Part shown: positions 18,601 through 28,262 of the stretch, one piece after another
Numbering within the stretch: position 1 is the first letter of the stretch
Layout of the letters: each line of letters starts with the position of its first letter
DNA from: Zobellella maritima
GTDB taxonomy: Bacteria > Pseudomonadota > Gammaproteobacteria > Enterobacterales > Aeromonadaceae
Assembly (NCBI RefSeq): GCF_003075035.1
Contig: NZ_QCZE01000007.1
Location: 1 to 64,000, forward strand
Direction of reading: 5' to 3'
DNA: 64,000 nt
Position numbers and translations under genes: made by a program
The notes under the pieces: generated by a model
What the model was told of the DNA's origin: nothing
Seen by the model: only the letters and a program-made list of their open reading frames with translations
Databases searched by the model: none

Positions 18601-20122
18601 GGCTCAGCTGATCTTCGATATCAAGCAGATCAACCCCAGCTGTCTGGTGTCGGTCAAGCTGGTTTCCGAGCCCGGTGTCGGCACCATCGCCACCGGTGTA
18701 GCGAAGGCCTATGCGGACCTGATCACCATCTCCGGCTATGACGGCGGTACCGGTGCCAGTCCCCTGTCGTCGGTGAAATACGCCGGTTCGCCCTGGGAAC
18801 TGGGTCTGGCCGAGACCCAACAGGCGCTGGTTGCCAACGGCCTGCGCCACAAGGTTCGGCTGCAAGTCGACGGTGGCCTGAAAACCGGCCTGGATATCGT
18901 CAAAGCCGCGATCCTCGGTGCCGAGAGCTTCGGCTTCGGTACCGGCCCCATGGTGGCCCTGGGCTGTAAATACCTGCGTATCTGCCACCTGAACAACTGC
19001 GCCACCGGCGTAGCCACTCAGGATGACAAGCTGCGTAAGGAACATTTCCTGGGTCTGCCTGAAATGGTGGAGAACTACTTCAGGTTTATCGCCGAGGAAA
19101 CCCGTGAGTTGATGGCGGCGCTTGGCGTTGCCAAGCTGACCGATCTGATTGGCCGAACCGATCTGCTCGACGTCATGCCCGGCCTCACCGCCAAGCAGCA
19201 GAAGCTGGATCTGTCCGGCATCATTGTCAAACCCGAGCCGAAACCAGGCCTGGGTGTGTTCTGCCAGGAAGGTAACCCCGGCTTCGATAAGGGCCCGCTC
19301 AACCTCAAGATCGTCGAAGATACCCTGAACGCAGTCGAGAACAGCGCCGGTGGTGATTACTATTACACCATCCGTAACACAGACCGCTCCGTGGGTGCCC
19401 GCCTATCCGGTGAAATCGCCAAGCGCCACGGTAATCAGGGCATGGCCGCCGATCCGATACGCATCCACCTGGACGGTACCGCCGGCCAGAGCTTCGGGGT
19501 ATGGAACGCCGGTGGCCTGGAGCTGATCCTGACCGGTGACGCCAATGACTATGTAGGCAAGGGGATGACCGGTGGCAAGCTGGTGGTCAGATCACATGTG
19601 GGCGTGTCTTTCCGTTCCCATGAAGCCACCCTGGTCGGTAATACCTGCCTGTACGGCGCCACCGGTGGTCACCTGTATGTGGCGGGTCGTGCCGGCGAGC
19701 GTTTCGCGGTCCGCAACTCTGGCGCCATCGCTGTGGTCGAAGGGCTGGGCGATAACGGTTGTGAATACATGACCAGCGGCATAGTCACCGTGCTGGGCCG
19801 TACCGGGGTGAACTTTGCCGCCGGTATGACGGGCGGTTTTGCCTATGTACTGGATGAAGACGATGACTTCCACCTCAGGACCAACTACGAGCTGGTCGAG
19901 TTGCTGGGTCTCGACGAACTGGTGATCCATCAGGAGCACCTGCGCGGTATCATCACCCAACATCTGCAGGAAACAGGCAGCGAACGGGCACAGCAGATCC
20001 TGGCCAAATTTGACCAATACCTGCCCAAGTTCAAGCTGGTGAAGCCTAAATCCAGCGATGTTAAATCCCTGTTGGGCCACCAGAGCCGTTCTACCGCAGA
20101 GCTGCGGGTCCATGCGCAGTAA
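15662..20122 (+). CDS. gltB: Glutamate synthase (NADPH) large subunit
   Basis: Alpha subunit of GOGAT, making two glutamates from glutamine and 2-oxoglutarate. 1486 residues, the same as E. coli. A 12-residue propeptide precedes the amidotransferase nucleophile Cys13 (KDNCGFGLIAH). The glutaminase domain runs to about 400, then the central and FMN-binding synthase domains (GGQSNSGEGGEDPRRF; GGTGASPLSSVKYAG) with the [3Fe-4S] cysteines at 1102, 1108 and 1113 (GCKYLRICHLNNC), and a C-terminal glycine-rich beta-helix (about 1230-1430). A strong GGAGG lies at 15651. gltD follows after 12 bases. Confidence 0.98.
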   Translation: MSLYDPKLEKDNCGFGLIAHTEGETSHKLVRLAISALDRMQHRGGIAADGKTGDGCGLLMQKPDSFFRAVAEDKGWNLGRQYAVGMLFLNPDPIIAEQIRQITNEELEKETLSLVGWREVPVNPNVLGEIAKASLPRIEQVFVNAPTGWSSNDLERRLYIVRRRIEKRVNDEYFYVVSLSNLVMTYKGLCMPADLPRFYLDLADIRMQSAICVFHQRFSTNTQPRWPLAQPFRFLAHNGEINTIGGNRQWAQARSYKFVSPLLPDLKEAAPYVNTQGSDSSSLDNMLELFLAGGMDLFRAMRLLIPPAWQKNPSMDEDLRAFYDFNSMHMEPWDGPAGIVMSDGRFAACALDRNGLRPARFVRTKDGFITLASEIGIWDYTPDEVLEKGRVGPGELFVVDTTSGKTWTSFEIDDDLKTRHPYKEWMTKHKRRLTRFEDLPDDEAGQVDLDDVTLRTYQKLFGYSMEELDQVIRVMGENGQEAVGSMGDDAPMAVLSSRARSVYDYFRQMFAQVTNPPIDPLRENHVMSLATMIGREQNVFNETHGHAHRVQFDSPILLYSDFHQLLGLEQTHYKHSVLDLNYAAEEGLEAAIRRLCNEAVAAVRDGTVLLVLSDRHIAKDKLPIPAAMAVGAVQRTLVDNDLRCDSNIIVETASTRDPHQFAVLLGFGATAIYPYLAYETLGRMVADGVLKMPLREALLNFRNSINKGLYKVMSKMGISTVASYRCSQLFEAIGLHQDVVELCFNGVSSRVQGASFEDFQQDLFNLSRVAWIARKSLNQGGLLKYVHDGEYHSYNPDVVNSLQQAVRSGSYEDYQTYAKLVNERPVAMLRDLLQVKTGGQANLPLDQVEPASALFPRFDSAAMSIGALGPEAHESLAIAMNRLGGQSNSGEGGEDPRRFNSLRNSKIKQVASGRFGVTPHYLMNAEVIQIKVAQGAKPGEGGQLPGHKVTAEIAKLRYAVPGVTLISPPPHHDIYSIEDLAQLIFDIKQINPSCLVSVKLVSEPGVGTIATGVAKAYADLITISGYDGGTGASPLSSVKYAGSPWELGLAETQQALVANGLRHKVRLQVDGGLKTGLDIVKAAILGAESFGFGTGPMVALGCKYLRICHLNNCATGVATQDDKLRKEHFLGLPEMVENYFRFIAEETRELMAALGVAKLTDLIGRTDLLDVMPGLTAKQQKLDLSGIIVKPEPKPGLGVFCQEGNPGFDKGPLNLKIVEDTLNAVENSAGGDYYYTIRNTDRSVGARLSGEIAKRHGNQGMAADPIRIHLDGTAGQSFGVWNAGGLELILTGDANDYVGKGMTGGKLVVRSHVGVSFRSHEATLVGNTCLYGATGGHLYVAGRAGERFAVRNSGAIAVVEGLGDNGCEYMTSGIVTVLGRTGVNFAAGMTGGFAYVLDEDDDFHLRTNYELVELLGLDELVIHQEHLRGIITQHLQETGSERAQQILAKFDQYLPKFKLVKPKSSDVKSLLGHQSRSTAELRVHAQ

Positions 20123-21550
<1,428 letters not shown>

Positions 21551-21570
21551 GCAGGTTTCACCTCCGTCGC

Positions 21571-21600
21571 AAAGGCCGCTCTTGGAGCGGCCTTTTTATT
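21571..21600 (+). terminator. Terminator of gltBD
   Basis: AAAGGCCGCTC (21571-21581), loop TTG, GAGCGGCCTTT (21585-21595), followed by a T-rich run. Eleven paired bases, textbook Rho-independent shape. Confidence 0.93.
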
Positions 21601-21842
21601 TACCGTGGGCAGTCCATTGCGAAGTGCCTGGAAACGAGGAGTTTACAGCGAGCCGGGGGTGCCCCCTGCACACCCGCCCCCCTGACGCGAGCACCCGCCT
21701 TGCAGCATCCTCGCTACATCCCTGATGTGTGACGCATGTACTTCGGCCGATTCATTAACAGACACGGCGGATAATTCCGGATCGGCCTTTTGCCTTTCTG
21801 ATGATAAGATCCGGACATTATTCCGTTACGCGAGATAACTCT
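21601..21842. other. Spacer before mtnN
   Basis: 242 bases without a gene. It holds a small hairpin ACATC-CCT-GATGT at 21716-21728 that resembles the ACA-TCCC-TGT hairpin of the dispersed repeats described at 24131, 45279 and 54871. The mtnN promoter is not clear. Confidence 0.4.
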
Positions 21843-22541
21843 ATGAAAATCGGCATTATTGGCGCCATGGAACAGGAAGTGGCCGAACTGAGATCCCAGC
21901 TGGACAACCCCAATACCGTCACCGTCGCCGGCTGCGAGTTTTACCAGGGCAGCCTGGCAGGCAAAGAAGTGGTAATAACCCGTTCCGGCATCGGCAAGGT
22001 AGCCGCCAGCATGGCCAGCACCCTGCTGTTGGAACGGTTTCAGCCCGACTGCGTAATCAATACCGGCTCTGCCGGCGGATTCGATCCCGTCCTCCATGTG
22101 GGCGACGTAGTCGTGTCCAGCGAAGTCCGCTTCCATGATGTAGACGTCACCGCCTTTGGTTATGAAGCCGGACAGATGGCCCAGCAACCTGCCGCCTTTA
22201 TCGCCGATCCTGCGCTGATCGAGCTGGCGGAGCAGTGCCTGGCAGAACAGGCGGAGATCAACTCGGCGGTGGGCCTTATCTGCACCGGGGATCAGTTTAT
22301 GCACCGGGAAGATCAACTGCAGAAGGCGGTTACCCTGTTCCCCGCCATGAAAGCCTGCGAAATGGAGGCTGCCGCCATCGCCCAGGTCTGCCATCAATTC
22401 AATGTGCCATTCGTAGTGGTACGCGCCCTGTCGGACATCGCCGGCAAGGAGCAGGCCGAATCCTTCGAAGCCTTTTTGGAGGTGGCCGCCCGCCACTCAT
22501 CAAAAATGGTGCTGGCCATGCTGACCAGGCTGGATGACTGA
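21843..22541 (+). CDS. mtnN: 5'-methylthioadenosine/S-adenosylhomocysteine nucleosidase
   Basis: Hydrolyses methylthioadenosine, S-adenosylhomocysteine and 5'-deoxyadenosine to adenine plus the thioribose, feeding methionine salvage and autoinducer-2 precursors. 232 residues, exactly the E. coli length, beginning [13 protein letters not shown]; the catalytic [11 protein letters not shown] block and the RALSDIAG end are present. Earlier in-frame ATG at 21801 is rejected as it adds non-family sequence. btuF starts five bases after its stop; mtnN-btuF-yadS is the E. coli order. Confidence 0.97.
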   Translation: MKIGIIGAMEQEVAELRSQLDNPNTVTVAGCEFYQGSLAGKEVVITRSGIGKVAASMASTLLLERFQPDCVINTGSAGGFDPVLHVGDVVVSSEVRFHDVDVTAFGYEAGQMAQQPAAFIADPALIELAEQCLAEQAEINSAVGLICTGDQFMHREDQLQKAVTLFPAMKACEMEAAAIAQVCHQFNVPFVVVRALSDIAGKEQAESFEAFLEVAARHSSKMVLAMLTRLDD

Positions 22542-22546
22542 ACCCG

Positions 22547-23398
22547 ATGCGTCCGGTCACACCAAAGGCCGCCAGCTGGCTGCCGTCTGCCGGGTTGTTG
22601 CTGCTGCTCGCCCAGCCGGTGACCGCGGATGAGGCCAGGCGCATTATCAGCCTGACCCCCCATATTACCGAGATGCTCTATGCGATAGGAGCCGGCGAGC
22701 AGATAGTGGCAACCGACGCAGCCAGCGACTATCCGGCCGAGGCCCGGGCCCTGCCCAAGGTTGCCAACTTTCGCTCCCTGCACCTGGAACAGATCCTGGC
22801 CTTACAGCCGGATCTGGTGATTGCCTGGCGCAGCGCTCAGGCACTACAGGTTCAGCCGCTGGAAAATCTGGGCATTCCCGTCGCCTTCTCCGAGCCGAAA
22901 ACCCTGCAGAGCCTGGCCGATGAACTGGAATATCTGGGCGAACTGACCGGCCACCGGGAGCAGGCTCGGGCAGTGGCCCAGGACTACCGTCAACAGCTGA
23001 CACAACTTGAAGCCGAGTATAGCCATAAGACGCCGGTAACCGTCTTTTACCAGCTCGGCTATCCTCCCCTGATGTCGGTGAATGACCACACCTGGATGGG
23101 CCAGGCGGTGAGGCTTTGCGGCGGAACCAATATCCTGGCTGATAGCCCCATCCCCTATCCCCAGGTCGGTACCGAATTCGTGCTGATGCAGGATCCCCAG
23201 GTGATATTGGGGGAAACGACCGGCCAGTTGCTGAGCCTGTGGCAACAATGGCCGGAACTGCGGGCGGTACGCCATGGTCAGCTGTGGCCGGTGGATACGG
23301 TGCGCCTGCACCGCTTTACCCCGCGCACGCCGGCAGGCATCCGTGACTTGTGCGAAACGCTCGAAACGGCAAGACAAGGCTTCGCCTCGGCGCCATAA
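22547..23398 (+). CDS. btuF: Vitamin B12-binding periplasmic protein BtuF
   Basis: Periplasmic cobalamin carrier for BtuCD, 283 residues. Signal peptide residues 1-27 (hydrophobic LLLLLAQ, cleavage near PVTA-DEA). The type III substrate-binding fold shows IISLTPHITEMLYAIGAG at the start, and glutamates that would dock BtuC. The gene is five bases behind mtnN and is probably in its operon; btuCD are not in the window. No B12 riboswitch is seen here, in keeping with the E. coli arrangement. Confidence 0.92.
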   Translation: MRPVTPKAASWLPSAGLLLLLAQPVTADEARRIISLTPHITEMLYAIGAGEQIVATDAASDYPAEARALPKVANFRSLHLEQILALQPDLVIAWRSAQALQVQPLENLGIPVAFSEPKTLQSLADELEYLGELTGHREQARAVAQDYRQQLTQLEAEYSHKTPVTVFYQLGYPPLMSVNDHTWMGQAVRLCGGTNILADSPIPYPQVGTEFVLMQDPQVILGETTGQLLSLWQQWPELRAVRHGQLWPVDTVRLHRFTPRTPAGIRDLCETLETARQGFASAP

Positions 23399-23451
23399 GC
23401 ATGACGAATCGCACCCGGATGCCATGCCCCCTATTTTTGAGGTAAAGACAA

Positions 23452-24081
23452 TTGCCACCGCTGGTTGATGCTGTGTTTTTCTGGAGTGATTTATTCGGCA
23501 CCGCCGTGTTCGCCTTCTCGGGCGTGCTGGTGGCCGGGCGGCTACGCATGGATGGCTTTGGGGTAATAGTGCTGGCGGCGGTCACCGCCATCGGCGGCGG
23601 CACCATCAGGGATCTGATTATCGGTGCCGAGCAGGTATTCTGGGTGGCCGACGCCGTCTACCTCTGGGTGATACTGGTTACCGCCCTGCTGGGACAGTAT
23701 ATCGCCCGCCTGCCCCGACGCCTGCCCTGGTACCTGCTCCCCCTGGCCGATGCCTTTGGCCTGGCGCTGTTTACCATTATCGGGACCGAAAAAGCCCTGT
23801 CCCACGGCACCTCGGAAATGGTGGCGGTGGTGATGGGCGTCATGACCGGGGTCGCCGGCGGCATGATCCGCGATATGCTGGCACGGGAAGTCCCCATGGT
23901 GCTGCAGCGGGAAATCTATGCTACCGCCTCTATTCTCGGCGGCATCCTCTATACCGGGGCCCTGGCCCTGGATCTGCCGCCGCTGCTGGCCACCCTGGCG
24001 GGCATGCTCGGCACCTTCGCGTTGCGGACGGCAGCCATTCGCTGGCACCTGTCCCTGCCGGCCTTTTCGCTGACGCGATAG
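23452..24081 (+). CDS. YadS-type trimeric intracellular cation channel (TRIC) family protein
   Basis: 209-residue integral membrane protein with seven hydrophobic segments and the duplicated glycine motif of the family: GGGTIRDLI near residue 44 and [13 protein letters not shown] near 140. Bacterial relatives (UPF0126) form trimeric cation channels; some have been linked to glycine uptake. The start is taken as TTG at 23452, because GAGGTAAAG precedes it at the right distance and the length then matches E. coli YadS; a GTG at 23473 is the alternative. Last gene of the mtnN-btuF-yadS cluster. Confidence 0.9.
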   Translation: MPPLVDAVFFWSDLFGTAVFAFSGVLVAGRLRMDGFGVIVLAAVTAIGGGTIRDLIIGAEQVFWVADAVYLWVILVTALLGQYIARLPRRLPWYLLPLADAFGLALFTIIGTEKALSHGTSEMVAVVMGVMTGVAGGMIRDMLAREVPMVLQREIYATASILGGILYTGALALDLPPLLATLAGMLGTFALRTAAIRWHLSLPAFSLTR

Positions 24082-24130
24082 GATGCAACGGCCGAAATAT
24101 TTTCATGTGAGGCATCAGCAGGGTTACTTT

Positions 24131-24383
24131 CGTCGACACGCGTCAAGCCAATCCATGGGACGCCCGTCAAATGCCATCCATGGCATTTGACGGGCGTCCC
24201 CGGTAATACCAGCTGCTTCATGAAACTCCTGATTTGCCAACGAATACTGCCTGACAGCTCGGTGTTGAACAAGGAAGACAAAGGATGTCTGCTTCGACGG
24301 CCCTTCACGCCATGGGTGGCGCGATTAAGCCCCTAGGAAAGGGTTTGCGGCGTGCCGAAGAAGCAGTGCACTTTGGCCGACGA
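24131..24383 (+). repeat. Dispersed intergenic repeat, copy A (with long hairpin insert)
   Basis: The ends of this stretch match copy B near 45281-45368. 24131-24163 agrees with 45281-45313 at 28 of 33 positions, and 24347-24383 agrees with 45332-45368 at 32 of 37. Copy A carries about 165 extra bases between these blocks, including the 20-bp perfect hairpin at 24157-24200. It fills the convergent spacer between yadS and tyrS (377 bases), which holds no gene. Confidence 0.75.
24157..24200 (+). repeat. Perfect 20-bp inverted repeat with four-base loop
   Basis: Arm 24157-24176 (GGGACGCCCGTCAAATGCCA), loop TCCA, arm 24181-24200, fully complementary. No T run follows, so it is not a standard terminator. 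The inner 20 bases are the exact reverse complement of the inner 20 bases of the hairpin at 55026-55075, while the outer arms differ in sequence. Confidence 0.95.
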
Positions 24384-24408
24384 TCTTGCATGACTTGACA
24401 GGCAGAAC

Positions 24409-24440
24409 AAAAAGGGCAACTCCTTCGAGTTGCCCTTTTA
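24409..24440 (-). terminator. Terminator of tyrS
   Basis: AAAAAGGGCAACTC (24409-24422), loop, GAGTTGCCCTTTT (24427-24439). Read leftwards it ends in a T run. It may also stop transcripts coming from yadS. Confidence 0.9.
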
Positions 24441-24458
24441 CAGGTTCAAGCGTCAGGC

Positions 24459-25655
24459 TCAGGCCACGGTGACCCGGGCAAACTTGCGCTTACCCACCTG
24501 ATAGACCGCCTGGCCGGCGCTCACCACCAGCTTGCCATCTTCCAGTTTTTCGCCGTCCAGCTTGACCGCTCCCTGCTTGATCATACGCAGGGCCTCGGAC
24601 GTCGAGCCCACCAGCCCCGCATCCTTCAGCAGGTTGGCAATGGCAATACCTTCCTCGCCGGCCGTCAGGGTCACTTCGGCAATATCTTCGGGAATGGCGT
24701 TTTTCTGGAAACGCAGCACAAAATCCTGATGGGCCTGTTCGGCAGCATCCTCATCGTGATAACGGCTGATGATTTCCTTGGCCAGCAGGATCTTGATATC
24801 TCGCGGATTGGCACCCTCGGCCACCTGATCCCGCAGGCTGGCCAGTTCGTCCAGGCTACGGCGGGAAAGCAGCTCGAAGTAGCGCCACATCAGCTCATCG
24901 GACAGGGACATGATTTTGCCGAACATCTGATCCGGAGCCTCGTCTACGCCGATATAGTTACCGGCGGACTTGGACATCTTCTTCACTCCGTCCAGACCTT
25001 CCAGCAGCGGCATGGTCAATACCACCTGAGCCGGTTGACCCGCATCCTTCTGCAGTTCCCGGCCCATCAGCAGGTTGAACTTCTGATCCGTGCCACCCAG
25101 CTCGACATCCGCTTTCAAGGCCACCGAATCATAGCCCTGCAGCAAGGGGTACATAAATTCGTGAATGGCGATGGCATGACCGGAAGCATAACGCTTTTTA
25201 AAGTCATCCCGCTCCAGCATGCGGGCAACCGTCAGCTTGGAGGCCAGCTTGATCATGCCGGAAGCCCCCAGCTCACCCAGCCAGCTGGAATTATAGACAA
25301 TCTGGGTTTTTTCCGGATCCAGCACTTTAAAGGCCTGCTCAGCATAGGTCTTGGCATTGTCGGCCACCTGTTCGGCAGTCAGTGGCGGGCGGGTGCTGTT
25401 TTTGCCGGACGGGTCACCCACCTGGGCAGTGAAGTCCCCGATCAGCAGCAACACGTCATGACCCAGATCTTGGAACTGGCGCAGCTTGTTGAGGATGACC
25501 GTATGACCCAGGTGAATATCCGGTGCCGTGGGATCCATGCCCAGCTTGATCCGTAACGGGCGGCCTTCCTTCAGTTTGGCAATCAGCTCTTCTTCGACCA
25601 GTATCTCTTCGGCACCACGTTTGATTTCCGCTAATGCCGCTGCCAGCTGGGACAT
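24459..25655 (-). CDS. tyrS: Tyrosyl-tRNA synthetase
   Basis: Class I aminoacyl-tRNA synthetase charging tRNA-Tyr, 398 residues. The length and sequence ([21 protein letters not shown] with HIGH-type HLGH at 48-51; [16 protein letters not shown] near 230) are those of the shorter, second bacterial TyrRS type rather than the 424-residue E. coli enzyme. An S4 RNA-binding domain forms the C terminus (from about 335). It is divergent from the M23 peptidase gene, an arrangement common in Vibrio and Pseudomonas. Confidence 0.96.
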   Translation of the reverse strand: MSQLAAALAEIKRGAEEILVEEELIAKLKEGRPLRIKLGMDPTAPDIHLGHTVILNKLRQFQDLGHDVLLLIGDFTAQVGDPSGKNSTRPPLTAEQVADNAKTYAEQAFKVLDPEKTQIVYNSSWLGELGASGMIKLASKLTVARMLERDDFKKRYASGHAIAIHEFMYPLLQGYDSVALKADVELGGTDQKFNLLMGRELQKDAGQPAQVVLTMPLLEGLDGVKKMSKSAGNYIGVDEAPDQMFGKIMSLSDELMWRYFELLSRRSLDELASLRDQVAEGANPRDIKILLAKEIISRYHDEDAAEQAHQDFVLRFQKNAIPEDIAEVTLTAGEEGIAIANLLKDAGLVGSTSEALRMIKQGAVKLDGEKLEDGKLVVSAGQAVYQVGKRKFARVTVA

Positions 25656-25768
25656 GACGGTTTTACTCCTATGCTAAAAATTGGGCAAATCGAAGAGGCA
25701 TATTACTGGAATGGCAGATAAATTGGAAAGCCTGTAAACTTCCAGCAAGATTCAGGGAAGCATTCTCA

Positions 25769-27061
25769 GTGGCTGTGACCAAACTATTACAATTACTGCC
25801 CCGACGACACAAGATAGCGATCGGCATCGTCGGTGGCCTGATGGGGCTCCTGCTGCTGCTCCCAGACGAGGCAAAACACACCAGCCAGGCAAGCAGGGCC
25901 CCCCAGGCTGAGCAGCCGGCCGCCGCGCCTGCTTCCCGGGTAGAGCAAGAGCAGATGCCGGCAAACACCCGCGAAGTCTCGATCACCGTTGCGTCGGGCG
26001 ATAGCCTTTCGACTATTTTTTCCCGTCTGGGGCTGCCTTCGAGCCTGTTGCATGAAATGGATCTGCTGGGCGAGCCTGCCGACAGCCTGAAAAAGATCCA
26101 CCCCGGCGAACAGATCACCCTGGTGTATGATGCCGATGATCGGTTTTCCGCACTGCTCTATCCGGTTGATGTCGCCCAGACCCTGGAGATACGCCAGACT
26201 CCCCAGGGACTGCAGAGCAATATTCTGACCAGTGAGCTGGAACAACGCATTCAGCATGCCCAGGCCGAAGTCAGCTCGAACTTCTGGAATGCCGCCGCCG
26301 GTGCTGGCCTGAGCCCAACCCAGATACTGCATCTAGCGGCCATGTTTGCCTGGGATCTGGATTTTGCCCTGGATATCCGGGCCGGCGACCGTTTTGCCGT
26401 GCTCTTTGAGCGGAGCTACAAAGAGGGCGAGCCGGTCGCCGATGGCCATATCCTCGCCGCCGAATTTGTTAATCAGGAGCGAGTTTACCAGGCGGTTCGC
26501 CATACGGACGGCAACTACTACTCACCCGAAGGGCGCGCCATGCGCAAAAGCTTCTTGCGGGCGCCGGTCAACTTTACCCATATCAGCTCCAACTTCAATC
26601 CCCGCCGCCTGCACCCGGTCACCGGACAGATTCGTGCCCACAACGGCATCGACTATGCGGCCCGTACCGGTACCCCCGTGATGGCGGCCGGCAACGGCGT
26701 GGTGGTGGACTCCGGCTACAACCAGTTTAACGGCAACTATGTGGTGATCCGCCATGACGGCACCTACCTGACCAAATACCTGCATCTGCACAAACGCATG
26801 GTAAAAAGAGGTCAGCGGGTGAAGCAGGAAGAACAGATTGGCACGGTCGGTGCGACCGGTCGAGTGACCGGCCCTCATTTGCACTACGAGTTTCTGGTAA
26901 ACGGGGTACACAAGGATCCCAAAACCGTGATCCTGCCCCACGCCCCCGTACTGCCCGGCGCCGAGCTGGCAAAATTCAAGCCACAAGCCCAGCGGTTACT
27001 GGCCATGCTAACCCGGGAAAGCAGCACCATGCTGGTCAGCAACAGGGCACAGCCCGAATGA
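25769..27061 (+). CDS. MepM-like murein DD-endopeptidase (OapA/LysM-like domain plus peptidase M23)
   Basis: Envelope peptidoglycan hydrolase that would cut meso-DAP crosslinks to allow wall growth. 430 residues from a GTG at 25769 (AGGGAAG upstream). One N-terminal membrane anchor (about 15-31), a low-complexity linker, an OapA/LysM-like domain (about 70-118, VASGDSLSTIFSRLG) and a C-terminal M23 domain with zinc ligands His291 and Asp295 (HNGID), plus His370 and His372 (PHLHYEF). The ISSNFNPRRLHPVTG stretch is diagnostic of MepM. Neighbour tyrS is divergent. Confidence 0.92.
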   Translation: MAVTKLLQLLPRRHKIAIGIVGGLMGLLLLLPDEAKHTSQASRAPQAEQPAAAPASRVEQEQMPANTREVSITVASGDSLSTIFSRLGLPSSLLHEMDLLGEPADSLKKIHPGEQITLVYDADDRFSALLYPVDVAQTLEIRQTPQGLQSNILTSELEQRIQHAQAEVSSNFWNAAAGAGLSPTQILHLAAMFAWDLDFALDIRAGDRFAVLFERSYKEGEPVADGHILAAEFVNQERVYQAVRHTDGNYYSPEGRAMRKSFLRAPVNFTHISSNFNPRRLHPVTGQIRAHNGIDYAARTGTPVMAAGNGVVVDSGYNQFNGNYVVIRHDGTYLTKYLHLHKRMVKRGQRVKQEEQIGTVGATGRVTGPHLHYEFLVNGVHKDPKTVILPHAPVLPGAELAKFKPQAQRLLAMLTRESSTMLVSNRAQPE

Positions 27062-27099
27062 CAGACGGACGCTCATAACCATCAGGATGAGACTGGCGG

Positions 27100-27531
27100 T
27101 TAGCCAGGAAGAAAATCAGGTAGCTCGGCCAGCCGCTCTTGCCACTGGAGGGTGACCTGCACCAGCTCGGCATCGGTATAAGGCAGGGCCTGGTGCTTGC
27201 CCCAGATCGGTCCGGGCCAGGCCGCATCCGAGCGAAAACGGGCGATATGATGTAGATGCAGCTGAGGTACCATGTTGCCCAGGGCCGCGACATTGATTTT
27301 ATCCGGGGCAAGCCATTGCTCCATCAACCGGCCAAGGGCACTGGACTCCTGGATCAGCTGAACCTGCTCTGCCGCCGTCAACCAGTGGATCTCTTGTATG
27401 TCAGCCCGCCTGGGCACCAGGATCAGCCAGGGATAGCGACTGTCCTTCGCCAGCAGCACCCGGCTTAACGGCAGATCGCCCAACCGCTGGGTATCGGCCA
27501 GCAATTGCGGATGCAGCACAAACTCGGTCAT
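27100..27531 (-). CDS. HIT-domain (histidine triad) protein
   Basis: 143-residue histidine-triad superfamily protein; members are nucleotide hydrolases or transferases. The triad region reads PQLHLHHIARF (about residues 90-98), in the VPQLHxHHIARF style of a proteobacterial subfamily, with the upstream SRYPWLILVPRR strand. It starts five bases behind the glutaredoxin gene and so belongs to an erpA-glutaredoxin-HIT transcript. Substrate unknown. It converges with the M23 peptidase gene. Confidence 0.88.
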   Translation of the reverse strand: MTEFVLHPQLLADTQRLGDLPLSRVLLAKDSRYPWLILVPRRADIQEIHWLTAAEQVQLIQESSALGRLMEQWLAPDKINVAALGNMVPQLHLHHIARFRSDAAWPGPIWGKHQALPYTDAELVQVTLQWQERLAELPDFLPG

Positions 27532-27536
27532 GGGGC

Positions 27537-27854
27537 TCAGGCTCCGAAGCGGGTGTTCAGATAGGCGATAATATCCATCGACTCATACAACCAGTGATAG
27601 TTGCCCTGTTCATCCTCTACTCGCAGGCAGGGTACCATTCGCTGACCGCCACCGGCCAGCAAGGCCTGCAGATGCTCAGGCTCGTTGGTATCAAACTCCT
27701 GCAACTCAAGACCCAGGTCGGCCATCACCGCCTTAACCCGCTGACAATAAGGACACCAGGGTTTTTGATACAGGGCCAGTTGCCCGGCACCGGCGACCTG
27801 AGGCAGGGTGCCGTCGGTCTTGCCATCGTTCTTGAACCAATCGAACACAGACAT
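27537..27854 (-). CDS. Glutaredoxin-family protein (dithiol CPYC)
   Basis: 105 residues from the ATG at 27854 (GAGGCGG upstream). A short N-terminal extension (MSVFDWFKNDGK) precedes a glutaredoxin fold with CPYC at 34-37, the cis-proline segment MVPCLRV, and the C-terminal YESMDIIAYL helix. The extension is common in YbbN-unrelated membrane-near glutaredoxins. It would reduce disulfides with glutathione. The gene begins eight bases after the erpA stop, suggesting shared expression with iron-sulfur cluster delivery. Confidence 0.88.
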   Translation of the reverse strand: MSVFDWFKNDGKTDGTLPQVAGAGQLALYQKPWCPYCQRVKAVMADLGLELQEFDTNEPEHLQALLAGGGQRMVPCLRVEDEQGNYHWLYESMDIIAYLNTRFGA

Positions 27855-27862
27855 AAGCCGCC

Positions 27863-28207
27863 TCAGACAGAGAAAGAGGAACCGCAACCGCAGGTGCTGG
27901 TCGCGTTGGGGTTGGTCACCAGGAAGCGGGACCCCTCCAGTCCTTCGATATAATCGACGGTCCCCCCCACCAGGTACTGCAGGCTCATGGCATCCACCAC
28001 CATGGTGACACCGTTCTTTTCAATTTCGGTATCGCCGTCATTGGTTTTTTCATCAAAAGTGAAGCCATACTGGAAACCGGAACAACCGCCCCCGGTAATA
28101 TAGACCCTGAGCTTGAGTTCGGGGTTCTCTTCCTCAAGGATAAGGGCCTTGACCTTGTTTGCTGCCGCATCGCTCATCTGGATCGGCATGGGTACTGCGT
28201 CGCTCAT
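27863..28207 (-). CDS. erpA: Iron-sulfur cluster insertion protein ErpA
   Basis: A-type carrier that delivers [4Fe-4S] clusters to apo-proteins such as IspG. 114 residues, same as E. coli. Cluster ligands Cys42 ([11 protein letters not shown]), Cys106 and Cys108 ([11 protein letters not shown]) are all present. The ATG at 28207 is preceded by GAGGTAGTG. Longer in-frame extension to 28309 lies partly in the upstream gene and lacks similarity. Glutaredoxin and HIT genes follow on the same strand. Confidence 0.97.
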   Translation of the reverse strand: MSDAVPMPIQMSDAAANKVKALILEEENPELKLRVYITGGGCSGFQYGFTFDEKTNDGDTEIEKNGVTMVVDAMSLQYLVGGTVDYIEGLEGSRFLVTNPNATSTCGCGSSFSV

Positions 28208-28262
28208 CACTACCTCGTTTGTATGGTGTCGGCCAAAATTATCTAATACCCGAGTAATCAGT

